Below, piece by piece: positions 7,885 through 16,971 of a stretch of 64,000 nt of DNA (within the stretch, counting starts at the first letter, position 1; each line of letters starts with the position of its first letter). The notes beneath the pieces were generated by a model. The model saw only the letters and a program-made list of their open reading frames with translations. It did not search any database and was not told the origin of the DNA. A program made the position numbers and the translations under genes. Origin of the DNA: an uncultured Prevotella sp. Its GTDB lineage: Bacteria; Bacteroidota; Bacteroidia; Bacteroidales; Bacteroidaceae. Where the stretch lies: assembly GCA_900317685.1 (NCBI GenBank), contig ONHQ01000006.1, positions 1 through 64,000 of the forward strand, written 5' to 3'.

Positions 7885-9144
7885 TTAGCGATTCTGATTC
7901 AATGCTTTTGTCGCTTCCACATCGAGCGCATCGGCGAGAATGGAAATCGGATTCATGACAGGATAGCCTGTCGACATCTCGATCTGCCATTTACAGGTCT
8001 CGCAGTCGGTGGAGACATAGTCGGGATTGACTTCCTTGATCTGCTGGAAGAGCGGTGCACCGATCTTTTGTGAGCGTTCGTAATTCTCTTTCTTGAAGCC
8101 ATAGGTACCGGCAATACCGCAACAGTGGCTGTCGAGCATCATGAAGTCTAAGCCTGGGATCATCTTCAGCAACTGGGTGCTGTAGAGCGTCCAGCCCATC
8201 CGCTCCATATGGCAGGCGGTATGATACGCCACCTTCTTATGATAGTCTTTGCGGAAGACCAGCTTGATCTTACCCTCATCGATCTTCTGACAGAGAAAAC
8301 GAGTAGCCAGCATCAGACTGTCGCGAACGCCTTGGTTGTCGACCTTAAGCAAGTCGGGATACTCGTCGCGCATGGTAAACGTACATGTGGAACTCGTCGT
8401 CAGCACGGCTTCATGGCCCTCTGAGAGTGAGCGGCGCATGGCCTGAATATTATTCTCGCCCTGACGCATGGCCTGGCCGGAGAGTCCGTTGGCAATCAGT
8501 GCGACACCACAGCACTTCTCTTTCTCCAAGAGATGGACGCCATAACCGCAGGCATTCATGATCTTGACAAAGTCCTGACCCAACTTAGGATAGTTGTAGT
8601 TGACATAGCAACCATGGAAATAGCCGACAAAATGCTTGTAGTTCTGCTGCTCAGCCTCAGCATGACGATGGAACCAAGTCTCGAACTTTGTACCACTGTA
8701 AGCCGGGAACTGACGATGATGATCGATCTTCATCACCTTGTCCAACACCGTTTTTGCGGGAGACAAACCCAAGAAGAAATTGGTCAGAGGCGCTACGAGG
8801 GTAGCCATCGAGCCGACGAAATCGGTATTTGCCAACATGCGGTCACGCAGACTCGGACTGTGCTGACTGTACTGGATACGGGCTTCCTGGATGATGTCTC
8901 CGACTTTGACGCCATGCGGGCAGGCTACTTCACAACGCTTACAGTTGAGACAGAGCTTCAGGGTCTCGTTGAAGAAATCGGGATCCTTCATGCGGTAGCG
9001 CATCAGATCCGGTCCGGCATGCTTGGGTCCCGGGTAATTGGGCTCCACGGCAGAGACCGGGCAGTAGACCGTACAGATGCTGCACTTCAGACACTGCTCA
9101 AAGTCGTGGGCACTGAGATTATGGAGTTGAATCTTTTCAGACAT
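7885..9144 (-). CDS. glpC: Anaerobic glycerol-3-phosphate dehydrogenase subunit C
   Basis: A 419-residue iron-sulfur subunit that passes electrons from GlpAB to the membrane quinone pool. Two 4Fe-4S motifs are clear: CLKCSICTVYCP at about 18-29 and CLNCKRCEVACP at about 64-75. Two CCG-type cysteine domains follow (HGCYVNYNYP with EKCCGVALI near 190-225; HTACHMERMGW with SHCCGIAGTYG near 310-350), as in GlpC and HdrB relatives. It is 32 bases downstream of glpB. No transmembrane helix is seen; known GlpC is membrane-associated through amphipathic parts. Confidence 0.95.
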   Translation of the reverse strand: MSEKIQLHNLSAHDFEQCLKCSICTVYCPVSAVEPNYPGPKHAGPDLMRYRMKDPDFFNETLKLCLNCKRCEVACPHGVKVGDIIQEARIQYSQHSPSLRDRMLANTDFVGSMATLVAPLTNFFLGLSPAKTVLDKVMKIDHHRQFPAYSGTKFETWFHRHAEAEQQNYKHFVGYFHGCYVNYNYPKLGQDFVKIMNACGYGVHLLEKEKCCGVALIANGLSGQAMRQGENNIQAMRRSLSEGHEAVLTTSSTCTFTMRDEYPDLLKVDNQGVRDSLMLATRFLCQKIDEGKIKLVFRKDYHKKVAYHTACHMERMGWTLYSTQLLKMIPGLDFMMLDSHCCGIAGTYGFKKENYERSQKIGAPLFQQIKEVNPDYVSTDCETCKWQIEMSTGYPVMNPISILADALDVEATKALNQNR

Positions 9145-9176
9145 AATAGATAGCGTTTAAAGGGAAAGTGTTGCAA

Positions 9177-10406
9177 TCACAAAACAGCCAGGGCTGTCAG
9201 CAGATCCACGCCTGTGGCATCAGCCTCGTGCTGGGGATCATTGCCGCTGAGGACGGAACCAATGGCATAGAGGTTGTCTATCGTCGTACCGTCTTTGCTG
9301 ACTCGGAACTGATCATCGGCTTTCACACCGAAGCTCTCATAGGGTTGCTTGTCAAAGAGCTTGTCTGTTGTCCAGTCTACATGGCTGGCAGCTCCGTTCA
9401 ATTCCACGTCCAAGCCAAAGACAGACTCGTGTACGCTGTAGTAATCAGAGGATAGGCCGCCTCCAAGGAATGAGCCCGTAGCCAGAACAAAATCATTGGC
9501 TTCCAGACATGTGTCGGCAAGATTCTCGGTACAGACATACTTCAGACGATTGTTCTCAAAGCCGCCTCCTTTGACCGTGTCGTTGGGAAGCAGTGTACCA
9601 CCCAGCTGCTGGAAGCGGTGGCGCAACAGGCTCTGAACACGTGTGCCGGGCACCGAGGGAGGGATCGTAGCCACAAAACAAAGTGGTGTCTTCACGCTTT
9701 CTTTCAACAACTTCACCGCGCGGTCGTTGGCAATGCCGAGGATGGCAGGTAAGAGCAACAGATCGCAGCCGCGGGGAGTGATGGAGTTCAGCCGGTCGGC
9801 GACCTCTTTCACATGACTGTCGTCATCGAGATATTTGGCAATGTTCGTCGCTCTCATCTCTGAAGGACTGCGGCGTGCATTCTCCAACAACGGTGTCGTA
9901 AACGAGCGAGCCGTCACGTCAGCACCCATATCACGCAAGGCATCAACAAGATAAGGCACGGCGAAATCGAGAAAACCTACGATATTGACCAGTCCAATCT
10001 TCTTTCCTTTCAGTTCCTCAGCACTGTCAACAGTGAACATATCCTCCATCGTCAACCATGCAGGAACCAACTTTCCTATTGGTGAGAGACGGAAATGATT
10101 GTGATGAGCGTCGCCCTGCGTACGCACACCGGCCTCGGCAAGTAACTCACGTGCTTGCATTGCCAACTGCTCCACATTGCCGAGACGATGATAAGGATGG
10201 CTTTCGGGAAGTGCGGCGATAGCGGCCACAGGATCACTGACCGGTTGGCCCTGATGGTAACCCAACAGATCGAAAGAGCCGGAATGGAAGTGTAGGTTGC
10301 TCTGTCCTGCCGCAATGACGGCCACGCGCTTGCCTTTCTGAGCCTGTGCGATGGCGCAGGTCATGCCACTCAGGCCACCACCTATTATAATAGTATCGAA
10401 TTTCAT
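9177..10406 (-). CDS. glpB: Anaerobic glycerol-3-phosphate dehydrogenase subunit B
   Basis: A 409-residue flavoprotein subunit. The N-terminus has the dinucleotide fold IIIGGGLSGMTCA (about 6-18) and the C-terminus closes the FAD site with DNLYAIGSVLSGND near 373-386. GlpB works with GlpA and GlpC to oxidise glycerol 3-phosphate to dihydroxyacetone phosphate without oxygen. It lies 19 bases after glpA. The length is close to that of E. coli GlpB (419). Confidence 0.93.
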   Translation of the reverse strand: MKFDTIIIGGGLSGMTCAIAQAQKGKRVAVIAAGQSNLHFHSGSFDLLGYHQGQPVSDPVAAIAALPESHPYHRLGNVEQLAMQARELLAEAGVRTQGDAHHNHFRLSPIGKLVPAWLTMEDMFTVDSAEELKGKKIGLVNIVGFLDFAVPYLVDALRDMGADVTARSFTTPLLENARRSPSEMRATNIAKYLDDDSHVKEVADRLNSITPRGCDLLLLPAILGIANDRAVKLLKESVKTPLCFVATIPPSVPGTRVQSLLRHRFQQLGGTLLPNDTVKGGGFENNRLKYVCTENLADTCLEANDFVLATGSFLGGGLSSDYYSVHESVFGLDVELNGAASHVDWTTDKLFDKQPYESFGVKADDQFRVSKDGTTIDNLYAIGSVLSGNDPQHEADATGVDLLTALAVL

Positions 10407-10425
10407 AATCTACAAGAGTTAGGTG

Positions 10426-12042
10426 TTAGTGCATTCCAAACAGTTCCTGATAGATCTTCAGCGTCAGCTGATTCTCTTTCAAAGCGTCGCCCCAGGCAAT
10501 CGGTCTGTCGCCTTTCCAACGCTCCTGCACGAAGACGCTCAGATCCTCAAGGCCCTTCTTGGCCTCGCTATGCCCAAGCTGGCACAGCACGCTCGACGCG
10601 CGACAAGCACAAAGCTCGCCTTGACAGGTGCCCATACCGATGCGGGTACGGCGACGAAGATTGGTCAGACCATGTACATGAAGCTTGTCGATGGCAAACT
10701 TCACCTCGCCGACACTCACCTCTTCGCACTCACAGACGAGTGCGTGATCTTCTATTTCGTTGTAAGGAATCTCCTTCGTAAAGGTACCATGACGCCCAAT
10801 CTCCGCCATCCGGCTTGTGGACGCTGTGAGATTACGGAAGTCTGCCTGAAGCTCACCTTTAATTTGTCCGGCACTCTCCTCTGAGCCTGGCAATGGTGTA
10901 GTAGCAGTCTCGCATGGCTTGTCTACACCTAATTTCTTGCAGGCCAAATTGGTGGCTTGCTCAGCCATCAGACGATAGGTCATCATCTTTCCGCCTGTGA
11001 CAGTGATGAAGCCCTTGAGTCCATCACGCTGCTCGTGGTCGAGAACGATGATGCCACGGCTGATACTGCGGCCCGAAGGATCGTCATCAGAGGCCACCAA
11101 CGGTCTCACGCCGGCATAAGCACGCAGGATACGTGAGGTCGAAAGACTTGGTGCCAACTGCATACCTTCCCTGATGAGCAGGTCCACTTCTTCCGGTGTA
11201 GCCCTCATATCATCGATCTGATCGAAAGGAACACGGTCACTGGTCGTACCGATCACGCAGACCGCATCGTCCGGAACCAATATATCGCCATTGGCAGGCT
11301 TGCGGCAACGGTTGATCACCATGTGGTTGACACGATGTCCGAAGATCAGCAGCGTGCCTTTGGCAGGGAACATATTTATCTTGATATCAGCGAGCTGTGC
11401 CACGAGATGTCCCCAGATACCTGCTGCATTGATGACTAATTTGCAATGAATATCCGTTTTCTCACCCGTATGATTATTGCGCAGATGCACACCTTTCATC
11501 ACTCCGTTCTCTATGATGAAGCCTATGACCTCCTCATAAGTCATCACTTCCGCACCATGACGCTTGGCATCCAAGATGTTGGCAGTGGTCAGACGGAAGG
11601 GATCGATAGAGGCGTCGGGCACGCGAACAGCGCCTTTCAACGCCGGATTCACGGCAGGCTCCAACCGGCGCGCTTCTTCCGGAGAGAGCACATCCGCGCG
11701 GATTCCTGCCTTCTGACAAGCTTCTACAAACTTCTGCTGATACGCCAAGTCATCCTCAGGCAAGGTGATAAAGAGACCGTCAGTCTCTTCCACGCAGTGC
11801 CGCGCAATGCGACGGAGTATCTGATTCTCCTGTATGCATTCCTTGGCAGACTCCTGATCGGTGACAGCATAACGGGCACCACTATGCAGAAGTCCATGGT
11901 TGCGGCCTGTGGCTCCATTGGTGAAATCGCGTTTCTCCACCAACAGCACCTTTAAACCACGCATGGCACAATCCCTTGCAGTACCTGCTCCTGTGATTCC
12001 TCCGCCTATGATGACGACATCGTATAGATTGTTTTCGCTCAT
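10426..12042 (-). CDS. glpA: Anaerobic glycerol-3-phosphate dehydrogenase subunit A
   Basis: A 538-residue catalytic flavoprotein and first gene of the operon. Seen: the FAD fold VVIIGGGITGAGTARDC at about 9-25, the glpA/glpD-type GRNHGLLHSGARY near 46-58, and a BFD-like cysteine-rich C-terminus (LVCECEEVSVGE and GTCQGELCACR, about 437-495) expected for a 2Fe-2S site. It converts glycerol 3-phosphate to dihydroxyacetone phosphate with GlpB and GlpC, feeding glycolysis and a quinone-linked respiratory chain such as fumarate reduction. The gene is preceded by a leader of about 90 bases with inverted repeats that could be operators. Confidence 0.96.
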   Translation of the reverse strand: MSENNLYDVVIIGGGITGAGTARDCAMRGLKVLLVEKRDFTNGATGRNHGLLHSGARYAVTDQESAKECIQENQILRRIARHCVEETDGLFITLPEDDLAYQQKFVEACQKAGIRADVLSPEEARRLEPAVNPALKGAVRVPDASIDPFRLTTANILDAKRHGAEVMTYEEVIGFIIENGVMKGVHLRNNHTGEKTDIHCKLVINAAGIWGHLVAQLADIKINMFPAKGTLLIFGHRVNHMVINRCRKPANGDILVPDDAVCVIGTTSDRVPFDQIDDMRATPEEVDLLIREGMQLAPSLSTSRILRAYAGVRPLVASDDDPSGRSISRGIIVLDHEQRDGLKGFITVTGGKMMTYRLMAEQATNLACKKLGVDKPCETATTPLPGSEESAGQIKGELQADFRNLTASTSRMAEIGRHGTFTKEIPYNEIEDHALVCECEEVSVGEVKFAIDKLHVHGLTNLRRRTRIGMGTCQGELCACRASSVLCQLGHSEAKKGLEDLSVFVQERWKGDRPIAWGDALKENQLTLKIYQELFGMH

Positions 12043-12089
12043 GTCAAAAGACCTTTTAGGTTGATATTCTTGGTTGTTGATGCTCGGAC

Positions 12090-12113
12090 TTTCGCTTAGT
12101 TACGATTACGAAA
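12090..12113. promoter_or_regulatory. Inverted repeat in the glpA leader, possible operator
   Basis: TTTCG (12090-12094) and CGAAA (12109-12113) are mirror-complementary with 14 bases between, downstream of the glpA promoter core. DeoR-family operators often take such a form. There is no experimental or comparative support here. Confidence 0.3.
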
Positions 12114-12132
12114 CCGCTACATCTTCAAACCG

Positions 12133-12167
12133 AAACAAAATTAGGATAAAATCTCTAAAGTTGTTTC
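12133..12167 (-). promoter_or_regulatory. glpA promoter with flanking inverted repeat
   Basis: The minus-strand core TAATTTTG is at 12143-12136, 94 bases before glpA. GAAACAA (12133-12139) and TTGTTTC (12161-12167) form an inverted repeat that starts in the core and ends near the -33 position, so a bound regulator would block polymerase. The promoter is fairly well supported; the operator is inference. Confidence 0.5.
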
Positions 12168-12406
12168 TTCTGTTAGCACTATTTAACATAAAAGTGTTTT
12201 TAGTGTATTTCATCCTATCTCAAAGTTTCATTTCTTACCCCAAAACGAAACAGAAACTGTATAAAAACGCCACATACATACCTTCATCAAGCTGTTTTTT
12301 AGTTACGAAAGAAGGCGGAGCAATATGCCCCGCCTTCTTAAAGTTAGCTTGATTTGAATAAGATAATTGCTTATTCTCACCAAGCAGAAAGTTTCTTTCC
12401 AGAAAG
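12168..12406. other. Intergenic stretch between the glpA promoter and the DUF4890 gene
   Basis: AT-rich, with no credible gene on either strand. The only feature is a hairpin at 12311-12337 (GAAGGCGG pairs with CCGCCTTC around a nine-to-eleven-base centre), placed past the stop of the minus-strand DUF4890 gene and followed on that strand by TTT. It is a probable terminator for that gene. Confidence 0.5.
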
Positions 12407-13054
12407 TTATTTGTCCTTCTTCTCTGTAGTCTTATCCGTAACTTTGCCACTTGACTGACAGCAGCTACTCTTTGTTTGCTGGCAATGCGTACCATCCTTC
12501 TGCTGTACATGACTGTCACAGTGCTGCTGATCAGCGTTGCAATGTTGTTGATTGCCATTGCATTGTTTTTGTTGATTGTCCGTGCCCTGTTGCTGCGCGC
12601 CGGCTTCTCCATGATGATGGCCCCGCATACCATGGTGCGGACGCATCTGTTGATAAGTCTTATACTGGTCTTCTGACAGGATGTCTTTCAGCTCCTTTTC
12701 ATAAGCCGCACGCTGTTCGAAGCGCTTTTTCAGTTCTGCTTTCTGCTCATCCGTGAGTTCCGGACGCTGACCGGCATTCTTGTCTTGGACAGATCCTTGC
12801 CCCATCTGAGGACGAGCACCGCCTTTTCCAAGACGCGGACCGCCCATTCCTGGACGCAAAACACTTTCGTACTTCTTGTTCAACGCCTCCACCTTCTTCT
12901 GCTGGTCAGCATTCAATCCGAGTCTCTGCGTCATCATGGTTGTCACTGTGGCCGCATCCATCTTGCGGGGCTGGCGGCCATTTGCATTCTGTGCCATGGC
13001 CACTGTCATAGAGAACAGCACCACAAGCATCAACATCATCTGTTTCATATTCAT
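12407..13054 (-). CDS. DUF4890 periplasmic protein with Gln/His/Cys-rich tail
   Basis: A 215-residue secreted protein. Residues 1-21 are a signal peptide (MKQMMLMLVVLF and so on, cleavage near AMAQ). Residues about 30-140 resemble DUF4890 and the Spy/CpxP-like LTxxQ fold: MTQRLGLNADQQKKVEALN and LTDEQKAELKKRFEQR. The last 75 residues are low-complexity, dominated by Gln, His, Asn, Lys with repeated NQQHC and QQHCDSH motifs and a CC pair, which could bind metal ions. It is a likely periplasmic stress or chaperone-like protein, but function is unproven. A probable terminator follows at 12311-12337. Its promoter was not identified. Confidence 0.75.
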   Translation of the reverse strand: MNMKQMMLMLVVLFSMTVAMAQNANGRQPRKMDAATVTTMMTQRLGLNADQQKKVEALNKKYESVLRPGMGGPRLGKGGARPQMGQGSVQDKNAGQRPELTDEQKAELKKRFEQRAAYEKELKDILSEDQYKTYQQMRPHHGMRGHHHGEAGAQQQGTDNQQKQCNGNQQHCNADQQHCDSHVQQKDGTHCQQTKSSCCQSSGKVTDKTTEKKDK

Positions 13055-13293
13055 GCGTTTTATGTTTCAAAGCACACATAAAGACTCACAAACACCGTCT
13101 CGTCTGGGACTTGTTGCCAGCGAACGCCTTGCACGTCACTATCAGCCCCACTCCCTTGACAGAGCAGATTGCAGTACTCTTTGTTGCTTCTTGCTTACTT
13201 TGACGCACACAACCACCGAGTGTTTAACGACAAAAACGTGAAAATAAGCAAACGAGGCATATCCGTCGCCCACAAGGGGCAACGTTTTCACGA

Positions 13294-13764
13294 TCAGTCG
13301 CCCATCATATCCACGATAGCACCCAAGTCTTCGGGGTTGATATTTCCTTTGACCAACACACCCACACAATTGCTGTCGCTATATACACAAGTAATGATTT
13401 CGCTAATCAACTCATCATCTTTCTTGATCATCACCAGCAGGTCGCTGTCACCCTGCTTGGTGCGCGCATACTCTTCATAGCCCTCTTTACTCAAGGCAGC
13501 CACTTGTTCTGCAAACTTCTTGCGTGTGCGCTTCTTGCAATTGCCCAAACGGAGGACACGTGCAGACTTCACCTCTTTCAACACGGCCGCCACATTGTTA
13601 TCCTTCACCTTGTCACCAGCCAAAGCCATCAGCACCCCGGGCACGCTGGTGTACTCTGCTTTCTTCTCACTGCGAAAGGCATCAAAGACCTTCTGAGCCT
13701 GTTGGGCACATGCAAACTGCGTGGCAAATGCCACCAGCAGCATCAATAACATCTTCTTCATCAT
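13294..13764 (-). CDS. DUF4252 secreted protein
   Basis: A 156-residue protein with a signal peptide (MKKMLLMLLVAFATQFACA, cleavage near CAQQ) and a body typical of DUF4252: a conserved core with VLRLGNC, YEEYARTKQGDSDLLVMIKKD and the ending KGNINPEDLGAIVDMMGD. Members are common in Bacteroidota, sometimes next to sigma/anti-sigma genes, but none is present here. Function unknown. Met2 is an equally good start. The 239 bases after it hold no gene I can support. Confidence 0.75.
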   Translation of the reverse strand: MMKKMLLMLLVAFATQFACAQQAQKVFDAFRSEKKAEYTSVPGVLMALAGDKVKDNNVAAVLKEVKSARVLRLGNCKKRTRKKFAEQVAALSKEGYEEYARTKQGDSDLLVMIKKDDELISEIITCVYSDSNCVGVLVKGNINPEDLGAIVDMMGD

Positions 13765-13917
13765 CTGTTATCTATTTACACTTTCAATCAAAAAACGAGC
13801 CACACACGGCTTTATTGTACACCAGAAAGGGCAAACTACCAATCCGGTTCGGACAAAGCCGCCGACATCGAGTAGCCCATCCGTTCTTCGTACCTCTTTC
13901 TCCAGCAGATCTCCATC

Positions 13918-15261
13918 TCACAGGATTCCCAACTGATGCAGGAACACGGCGAGGATACATACGGGCGAAACAAAGCGGATGGTGAAGAGCCAGACAGAAT
14001 AGAAACGTGCCCGCAACGTGCCCCAGTTGGTAAACTCATCTTTGACGATGCGCTTCGGCACCACCCAGCCAATGAGGATGCAGGTGAAGAAAGAGCCGAG
14101 CGGCAAAAGGATATTGGAGGTCAGATAGTCGCAGCACTCCAAGAAAGTCTTTCCGAAAAGGCTGATGTCTGCCGCACCACACGAAAGAGAACTGAGCACA
14201 CCGATGATCACACACAACAGCGTCTCCATGACAGCTCCTTTCTTGCGCGAGATATGCAACTCCTCATAGAACATCGCTGTCCCGATCTCATGCATAGAGA
14301 TCGTTGAGGTCAGAGCCGCCAAAGCCAGAAGGGCATAGAACAAGACGCTGATAATATAACCGAGTACGGGGCTGAATGCTTGCTGGAAGACATTGGGCAA
14401 CGTGATGAAGATGAGCGAGGGACCACTGTCGGGACGCACACCCACCGAGAACGCTGCGGGGAAGATCATCAGTCCGGCCAACACAGCGATAAGCGTGTCT
14501 ATACCTGCAATCTGCAAGGCTGACTTTGACAGATTGGTTTGCCGACTGAAATAAGAAGCGTAGGTACACAGACAAGCCGTACCGAGCGACAACGAGAAAA
14601 AGCTCTGTCCCAAGGCGTCAAGGAGTACATTGCTATTGATCTTACTGAAGTCGGGCTTGAACAAGAAAGCGATGCCCTTGCCGGCACCGGGCAGCAGACA
14701 GGAGGCAACCACGATGACGAGCAACAATATAAATAAGGTGGGCATGAGCATATTGCTGAACTTCTCGATGCCCTTCCTTACGCCGCGGATGACAACCAAA
14801 TGTGTCAGCACGATGAAAGCGACGGTCCACAGCAATGGCATCACGGGATCGGAAGAGAAACTCTTGAAATATGCTGCCACATAAGCGGGATCACCATGAA
14901 TGCCACCCAGCACTGAGACGACAAGATATTGCAAGCACCATCCTGCCACCACGGCATAGAAGCCTAAGATGATCATGGACGTTACGGCTCCCATATAGCC
15001 GATCAGCGACCACCACCGTCCGCCCAACTGATAGTAAGCGCGGGCTGCGTTGGACGCACCATGCCGCCCCACGATAAACTCAGCAATCATTCCGGGTATA
15101 CCCAGTATGAGTATACTCACCAGATAGACAAGCAGGAAGGCAGCCCCGCCGTCCTGTCCAGTCAGATAAGGGAAGCGCCAGATGTTTCCCAGACCTACGG
15201 CAGATCCTGCCGTGGCGAGGATGACGCCGATCTTAGTTCCAAAGCTACCACGTTCAGACAT
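13918..15261 (-). CDS. Sodium-dependent transporter, NSS/SNF family (copy 1)
   Basis: A 447-residue protein with 11-12 predicted helices. The start MSERGSFGTKIG at 15261 fits the family; the open reading upstream runs into repeat-like sequence. The TM1 signature AVGLGNIWRFPYLTGQDGG (about 18-36) is the unwound helix that binds sodium and substrate in LeuT-type carriers. It probably imports an amino acid with sodium. The second copy lies 268 bases upstream in the same direction; the two share order of motifs throughout, so they are tandem paralogues. Substrate is not predictable by eye. Confidence 0.9.
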   Translation of the reverse strand: MSERGSFGTKIGVILATAGSAVGLGNIWRFPYLTGQDGGAAFLLVYLVSILILGIPGMIAEFIVGRHGASNAARAYYQLGGRWWSLIGYMGAVTSMIILGFYAVVAGWCLQYLVVSVLGGIHGDPAYVAAYFKSFSSDPVMPLLWTVAFIVLTHLVVIRGVRKGIEKFSNMLMPTLFILLLVIVVASCLLPGAGKGIAFLFKPDFSKINSNVLLDALGQSFFSLSLGTACLCTYASYFSRQTNLSKSALQIAGIDTLIAVLAGLMIFPAAFSVGVRPDSGPSLIFITLPNVFQQAFSPVLGYIISVLFYALLALAALTSTISMHEIGTAMFYEELHISRKKGAVMETLLCVIIGVLSSLSCGAADISLFGKTFLECCDYLTSNILLPLGSFFTCILIGWVVPKRIVKDEFTNWGTLRARFYSVWLFTIRFVSPVCILAVFLHQLGIL

Positions 15262-15421
15262 AAGCAATATTGAGTGTTGAATGATGAGAGAGGAAGAGAG
15301 GGGGAGGAGGACGGCAGCACAGCTGAGGAGAGGAGGACGGCGCACAGCGCCGTCGTACAGAACCGAGCCAACCACAAGCGAGAGCTCCTTCCCACCCTAC
15401 TTACTCTTAAAGCATATTATA

Positions 15422-15525
15422 CCCCCTCTTCTTGGGAGAGGGCACAGGGGTGAGAGACCACAAGGCACAAGGGTGAGAGACCGAAAGGCACAAGGGTGAG
15501 AGACCGCAGAGCACAGGGGGAGGCA
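15422..15525. repeat. REP-like palindrome with a 23-base tandem array
   Basis: Palindromic head CCCCTCTTCTTGGGAGAGGG (about 15423-15442) followed by GGGGTGAG-type sequence, then three 23-base units (15441-15463, 15464-15486, 15487-15509) of the form GGCACA-GGGTGAGAGACC-, and a partial fourth. The head is a near relative of 19271-19303 read on the other strand. It lies in the gap between the two transporter genes. Confidence 0.8.
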
Positions 15526-15528
15526 CTT

Positions 15529-16887
15529 CTATATCACATTGAACTGATGCAGGAAGATGCCCAGGATAGCTAACGGACAGACGAAGCGCACCAAGAAAAG
15601 GAAGACACCGAAGAAACGGCCCCGCAACGTGCCCCAGTTGGTAAACTCGTCCTTGACAATCGACTTGGGAATGAACCAACCCAGGAAGATGCAGGTCAGG
15701 AAGCCACCAATCGGCAGGAAGATCTGCCCGGTGACGAAGTCAAACACATCAAACAGTGTTTTGTCGCCCACATGCAACCAGTTGACAGCCCCCAACGACA
15801 AAGAGCAGAAAGCACCGATGATGGAGGTGGCGACTGCCACAATCGTTGCACCTGTCTTGCGCGACAGGTGCAGCTCTTCACTCAAAAACGACGTACTCAC
15901 CTCGAGCAAAGAGATCAGTGAGGTCAACGCCGCCAGACTCAGCAGCGCATAGAACATCAGTGACACGATCCAACCGATGACAGGCATCCCCGAGAAAGCT
16001 TCATTGAAGACATTGGGCAGGGTGATAAACACCAGCGACGGGCCGCTGCCTGGGTTCACGCCCACCGAGAATGCAGCAGGAAAGATGACCAGTCCTGCAA
16101 GGACAGCCACTAAGGTGTCGACCAATGCCACCTGAATGGCCGAGTTGGCGAGATTGGTTTGTCGGGTGTAGTAAGAAGCATAGGTGCAGATGCACCCCAT
16201 GGCGATACTCAGCGAATAGAAGCTCTGTCCCAACGCATTGAGGAAAGTCTGATGCGTCACCTTGGAGAAGTCGGGCTTCAAAAGGAAGGCTATACCCTTC
16301 TCGGCACCCGGCAACAGACATGCGGCCACCACGATGACCAGCAGCAAAATGAAGAGCGTAGGCATCAGCAACTTTGAGGCTTTCTCTATGCCACCGCGAA
16401 TGCCATGGATGATTATGAAGTAGGTGACCCACAAAATGACGACCGTCCAAAAGATCGGGCGCACCGGACTGGCGGCAAACGTGTCGAAATAAGTCTTCAC
16501 GGCAGCCGGATCTCCATGCAGGTCTCCCATGATCGAAGCATAGATATATTGCAAGCACCAGCCCGACACCACGGCATAGTAACCCGTGATCAGAAATCCT
16601 GTGAACACGCCGAGCAGGCCCACAAACTTCCAAGCCTTACCGTTCGACAGCTTGGAATAGGCACGATAGGTATTCGACGCACCGTGACGACCGATGATAA
16701 ATTCCGAGATCATACACGGAATGCCTAAGAGCAACACACATCCTATATATATAAGGATGAAGGCAGCGCCACCATTCTGTCCCGTCATATAGGGAAAGCG
16801 CCACACATTTCCCAAGCCGACAGCACCACCGGCTGTGGCCAATATCATGCCAATCTTACTTCCGAAATTTGCTCTTTCTTCTGTCAT
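15529..16887 (-). CDS. Sodium-dependent transporter, NSS/SNF family (copy 2)
   Basis: A 452-residue paralogue of the neighbour downstream. The start MTEERANFGSKIG at 16887 is chosen because the promoter core lies at 16915-16922, inside the longer open frame. The TM1 signature AVGLGNVWRFPYMTGQNGG is at about 19-37, and residues ISEFIIGRHGASNTYRAYS in loop 2 match copy 1 closely. Predicted sodium-coupled amino acid uptake. It shares a very compact divergent promoter region with the VanZ gene. Confidence 0.9.
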   Translation of the reverse strand: MTEERANFGSKIGMILATAGGAVGLGNVWRFPYMTGQNGGAAFILIYIGCVLLLGIPCMISEFIIGRHGASNTYRAYSKLSNGKAWKFVGLLGVFTGFLITGYYAVVSGWCLQYIYASIMGDLHGDPAAVKTYFDTFAASPVRPIFWTVVILWVTYFIIIHGIRGGIEKASKLLMPTLFILLLVIVVAACLLPGAEKGIAFLLKPDFSKVTHQTFLNALGQSFYSLSIAMGCICTYASYYTRQTNLANSAIQVALVDTLVAVLAGLVIFPAAFSVGVNPGSGPSLVFITLPNVFNEAFSGMPVIGWIVSLMFYALLSLAALTSLISLLEVSTSFLSEELHLSRKTGATIVAVATSIIGAFCSLSLGAVNWLHVGDKTLFDVFDFVTGQIFLPIGGFLTCIFLGWFIPKSIVKDEFTNWGTLRGRFFGVFLFLVRFVCPLAILGIFLHQFNVI

Positions 16888-16914
16888 AACATACAATTCT
16901 GTTCTATTTGATTG

Positions 16915-16922
16915 CAAAATTA
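16915..16922 (-). promoter_or_regulatory. Promoter -7 box of transporter copy 2
   Basis: TAATTTTG on the minus strand, 28 bases before the ATG at 16887. It mirrors the + strand box at 16936 (TGCAAAATTA against TAATTTTGCA). Confidence 0.6.
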
Positions 16923-16935
16923 TAAAATAATATTG

Positions 16936-16943
16936 TAATTTTG
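16936..16943 (+). promoter_or_regulatory. Promoter -7 box of the VanZ gene
   Basis: TAATTTTG 29 bases before the ATG at 16972, with TTG at 16912-16914 (21-base spacer) as a possible -33 element. Only 13 bases separate it from the opposing core. Confidence 0.6.
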
Positions 16944-16971
16944 CAGGAAAAAGCAATAAAAGATAACAGAT

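Noticed and set aside
15441..15509. Possible CRISPR array (three 23-base units)
   Set aside because: The units are contiguous with no spacers, derive from a REP-like tail, and no cas gene is present.
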